Source: Spirochaetaceae bacterium
GTDB taxonomy: Bacteria; Spirochaetota; Spirochaetia; Treponematales; Breznakiellaceae
Reading direction: 5' to 3'
Length of the DNA: 5,960 nucleotides
Assembly (NCBI GenBank): GCA_031256815.1
Contig: JAIRPU010000069.1
Location: 1 to 5,960 of the forward strand
Under the pieces are notes generated by a model. That model did not search any database. It saw nothing but the letters and a program-made list of their open reading frames with translations, and was not told where the DNA came from. A program made the translations under genes and the position numbers. Each line of letters starts with the position of its first letter. The stretch's first letter is position 1. This document shows, in pieces, positions 4,128 through 5,960 of this stretch.

Positions 4128-5960
4128 TTATGGTACTTTGTTTATTTTAACAGAACCTGGTCCTTCGTGTCCATACCCCAGCGGATAATAACCGCCGGAT
4201 GGTTTGGGCATTGCCTGCAAGGTTCTTATCGCATCGCCGCTGCTGCTGTCCCAGACGCATTTATAACCGCCGCCGTCTATCATTGTAACATTTGTAAATG
4301 TATAACCCGTCCAGGAAGTGGCGCGCTGTGTGTCCGTTGCCGAATCTGTTGGCTGATAGCGCGGTACAAAACCGCCTATGCGGTTTGTTTGCTTGCCTGT
4401 TGCCGGAATGGTAGCATCTGTAGAAGTTTCTGCACAGGCAATAAAGCCCGCAATGCCGGAAACATAGGAGCTGCCCCCGCCGCCCGCGCCGTTTGCATTT
4501 TGCTGACCGCCGGAGCTGCCGCCAAACCAGCCGCCGCCGCCTGCGCCGTAACTTTCTGCCGCGCCTGCGGCATTGCCGCCATAACCCCACTTTCCAGCCT
4601 GCCCTGTATTAATCGGGCACATACCACCCTTATCGCGTAGAGCGCCCCAGCCCGGGTCGTCGCCTATGGCGCTTTCCCAGCCTGTAATACCCAAAAGATT
4701 GACAGCACCCCTAAAGGTTGTATAGGCTTCGTAATCAAATTTATTGCCAAAAATACCGGCATAACCGCCTTTCCATAACACAGCTGTATAATTGGAGCCG
4801 CCCAGTCTCCCATCCGACGAACCGCCGCCACCGGCCGCCACAATAATCCTGTGCTTAAGTTCGTTACCGTTTATCCTTACATCGGTAGCGCCGCCGCCCG
4901 CGCCGTCTCCAGCGCCTGCGCCGGTACCATAACCTGAGCCGCCGCCGTTAAACCCTCCGCCTGAGGAGGTGTCGGTTTTTTCTATACGCGCCCCGCCTAT
5001 GTTTATTACAAGGGTATCGCCGGTGTTAAGATGCACCGTCCCGGCAACATAAGCGCCGCCGCCGCCTGACATATACCCCGAAGCGTCTCCAGTAGTCGAT
5101 GGCGAAGGCTTGCCATTGAGAAGCGGGTCCCCTGCGCTTTTTATTGTCCTGCCGTCTGCAAGAACGTATTGCCCGCTATTCCAGGTATAATTTGATGGGT
5201 TGCCTGAACCCGCAGGGCCTCCCGCCGCTCCCCAAAGCTCGATTCTATAATTTGCTTCCGCAATAATCGCTATAGTAACCGTTTCGCCCTTCCATGGCTC
5301 ATCACTCGAAGGCTCGTATACCTGATTGTCTTTTAACGACCATATCGCGTAATAATCCACACTTGCGCCTACAGGATTAGTCATTTGTCCGGATGTCCTG
5401 CCATTCTCCAAAATTTGCCCGCTGTTATCGGACTTCGTGTTGTAACACACAATATCAAAAGCGTCATTGGACGGCGTAGGAACAGTCGGTTTAAAAGCCG
5501 GATATTGGCCGGAAAACGCTCTGGTTTGCGAATCCCCTGCGTCGCTGAATATTCCGCCGTTTGAACGAAATGTTACCGTGTAAGTAGCGCCCGTCCACTG
5601 CGCGGTATAGGTTTTGCTTGCTGTAACAAGCTGACCTACCGCAAGCGTATCGGAACCGTTTTTCCAACTGCTAAAAACATAATGCGGCCTGGTAACCGAA
5701 GGAATACTCGTTACAGTAGCCGGATAAGTATAGGTTACACCGGTTACCGTTGACGGAGTTACCGGGTCTGTCGCATCGCCATTTGTGCTAAAGTTAAGCG
5801 TATAGCTGTTTGGATTCCACTTTGCAACAAAAGTAGTGTTACCGCTTATCGCCGTGCTAAAATCAAAAGCGGCGGCCGCTGTGGACGGATTAGCCTGCGA
5901 ATCAAACTTATGCCAGTTCGTGTCTGCCCTTGTGTAATTCGCGCGCAAAACCGTGCCGTC
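4128..5960 (-). CDS. Large surface-type protein: InlB B-repeats plus glycine-rich domain (C-terminal part)
   Basis: Seen: 610 residues in frame from the right window edge to TAA at 4128-4130; the start lies outside. The in-frame TTG at 5948 is not a start, because the repeat pattern continues through it (DGTVLRANYT). Window residues 1-48, 49-122 and 123-207 are three InlB B-type (Listeria-Bacteroides, Flg_new-like) units, each closing on an A-x-W or AIW motif (W48, W122, W207). After a linker, residues 238-610 form a glycine-rich domain: YRIELWGAAGG, GGGATDVR at 355-362, RIIVAAGGGG at 371-380, GAGGGGWFGG at 472-481, GAGGGGSSYVSG at 491-502 and a closing PGSVKI strand. This pattern matches the bacterial Gly_rich family related to the ALK/LTK extracellular domain. 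Inferred: exported adhesin or cell-surface protein; signal peptide and anchor cannot be seen, and no C-terminal LPXTG or membrane segment is present. A strong terminator follows. Confidence 0.85.
   Translation of the reverse strand, partial: DGTVLRANYTRADTNWHKFDSQANPSTAAAAFDFSTAISGNTTFVAKWNPNSYTLNFSTNGDATDPVTPSTVTGVTYTYPATVTSIPSVTRPHYVFSSWKNGSDTLAVGQLVTASKTYTAQWTGATYTVTFRSNGGIFSDAGDSQTRAFSGQYPAFKPTVPTPSNDAFDIVCYNTKSDNSGQILENGRTSGQMTNPVGASVDYYAIWSLKDNQVYEPSSDEPWKGETVTIAIIAEANYRIELWGAAGGPAGSGNPSNYTWNSGQYVLADGRTIKSAGDPLLNGKPSPSTTGDASGYMSGGGGAYVAGTVHLNTGDTLVINIGGARIEKTDTSSGGGFNGGGSGYGTGAGAGDGAGGGATDVRINGNELKHRIIVAAGGGGSSDGRLGGSNYTAVLWKGGYAGIFGNKFDYEAYTTFRGAVNLLGITGWESAIGDDPGWGALRDKGGMCPINTGQAGKWGYGGNAAGAAESYGAGGGGWFGGSSGGQQNANGAGGGGSSYVSGIAGFIACAETSTDATIPATGKQTNRIGGFVPRYQPTDSATDTQRATSWTGYTFTNVTMIDGGGYKCVWDSSSGDAIRTLQAMPKPSGGYYPLGYGHEGPGSVKINKVP
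4131..5249 (-). other. Glycine-rich domain (ALK/LTK-like, Gly_rich family)
   Basis: This is the C-terminal 373 residues of the large protein. They contain six or more GGG/GGGG blocks separated by hydrophobic beta-strand segments, including GGGATDVR and RIIVAAGGGG, which are hallmarks of this family. In ALK/LTK, homologous glycine-rich regions fold as a beta-sandwich with bundled polyglycine helices. Whether the bacterial domain folds likewise is an inference. Only three cysteines are present (C448, C509, C568). Confidence 0.7.
5340..5960 (-). repeat. Three tandem InlB B-type protein repeats
   Basis: The three units end in FVAKW, YTAQW and YYAIW. Two begin with a Y-T-L/V-x-F strand plus an NG turn (SYTLNFSTNG, TYTVTFRSNG); the first is cut by the window edge. 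Spacing between the terminal tryptophans is 74 and 85 residues, so the copies are diverged rather than recent DNA duplications. In known proteins such units form beta-grasp-like modules strung along surface proteins. Confidence 0.75.

Noticed and set aside
3430..4188. Plus-strand ORF (252 codons) opposite the gpmI 5' half
   Set aside because: It is a shadow of gpmI with no ribosome binding site or family resemblance.
3912..4640. Long plus-strand ORF (242 codons) across the spacer and the glycine-rich gene
   Set aside because: It is antisense to a clear coding region; its Ala/Cys/Arg-rich translation mirrors Gly-rich codons on the other strand, and it has no recognisable domain.
5946..5948. 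TTG as the start codon of the glycine-rich protein
   Set aside because: The frame is open to the right edge and the upstream residues (DGTV) fit the InlB repeat; the gene is simply truncated by the window.

Overview
The window looks like bacterial chromosome from a host-associated or anaerobic organism, most likely a spirochaete of the Treponema type. The pointers are a compact rpmF-acpP-rnc cluster, a long-form cofactor-independent phosphoglycerate mutase, and a large surface-type protein with InlB B-repeats and a glycine-rich domain. This assignment is an inference from gene content and style; no rRNA or other decisive marker is present.

Layout. (1) Positions 4-837, minus strand: an AT-rich radical SAM gene. 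Its 3' end runs into a 16-base G tract and a 15-base T tract and looks abnormal. (2) Positions 838-961: a divergent intergenic region with a plausible sigma70-type promoter facing right. (3) Positions 962-2158, plus strand: a housekeeping operon encoding ribosomal protein L32 (only 58 aa), acyl carrier protein and RNase III. rnc starts 5 bases after the acpP stop codon. (4) Positions 2175-3827, minus strand: gpmI, convergent with rnc and separated from it by 16 bases. (5) Positions 3828-4127: a 300-base gene-free spacer. It is very GC-rich and palindrome-dense, with a strong minus-strand intrinsic terminator at its right end and a possible gpmI promoter at its left end. (6) Positions 4128-5960, minus strand: the C-terminal 610 residues of a large repeat protein whose start lies beyond the window.

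How the parts relate. The rpmF-acpP-rnc operon joins ribosome assembly, fatty acid synthesis and RNA processing, a common bacterial association. Here none of the plsX/fab genes often found between rpmF and acpP is present. gpmI is the glycolytic step from 3-phosphoglycerate to 2-phosphoglycerate and appears to be its own transcription unit. The large protein upstream of gpmI ends with its own terminator and is probably not co-transcribed with it.

I found no clear new multi-gene system. The points most worth a second look are the G16 tract in the radical SAM gene, the pairing of InlB B-repeats with an ALK/LTK-like glycine-rich domain, and the palindrome-rich spacer upstream of gpmI.
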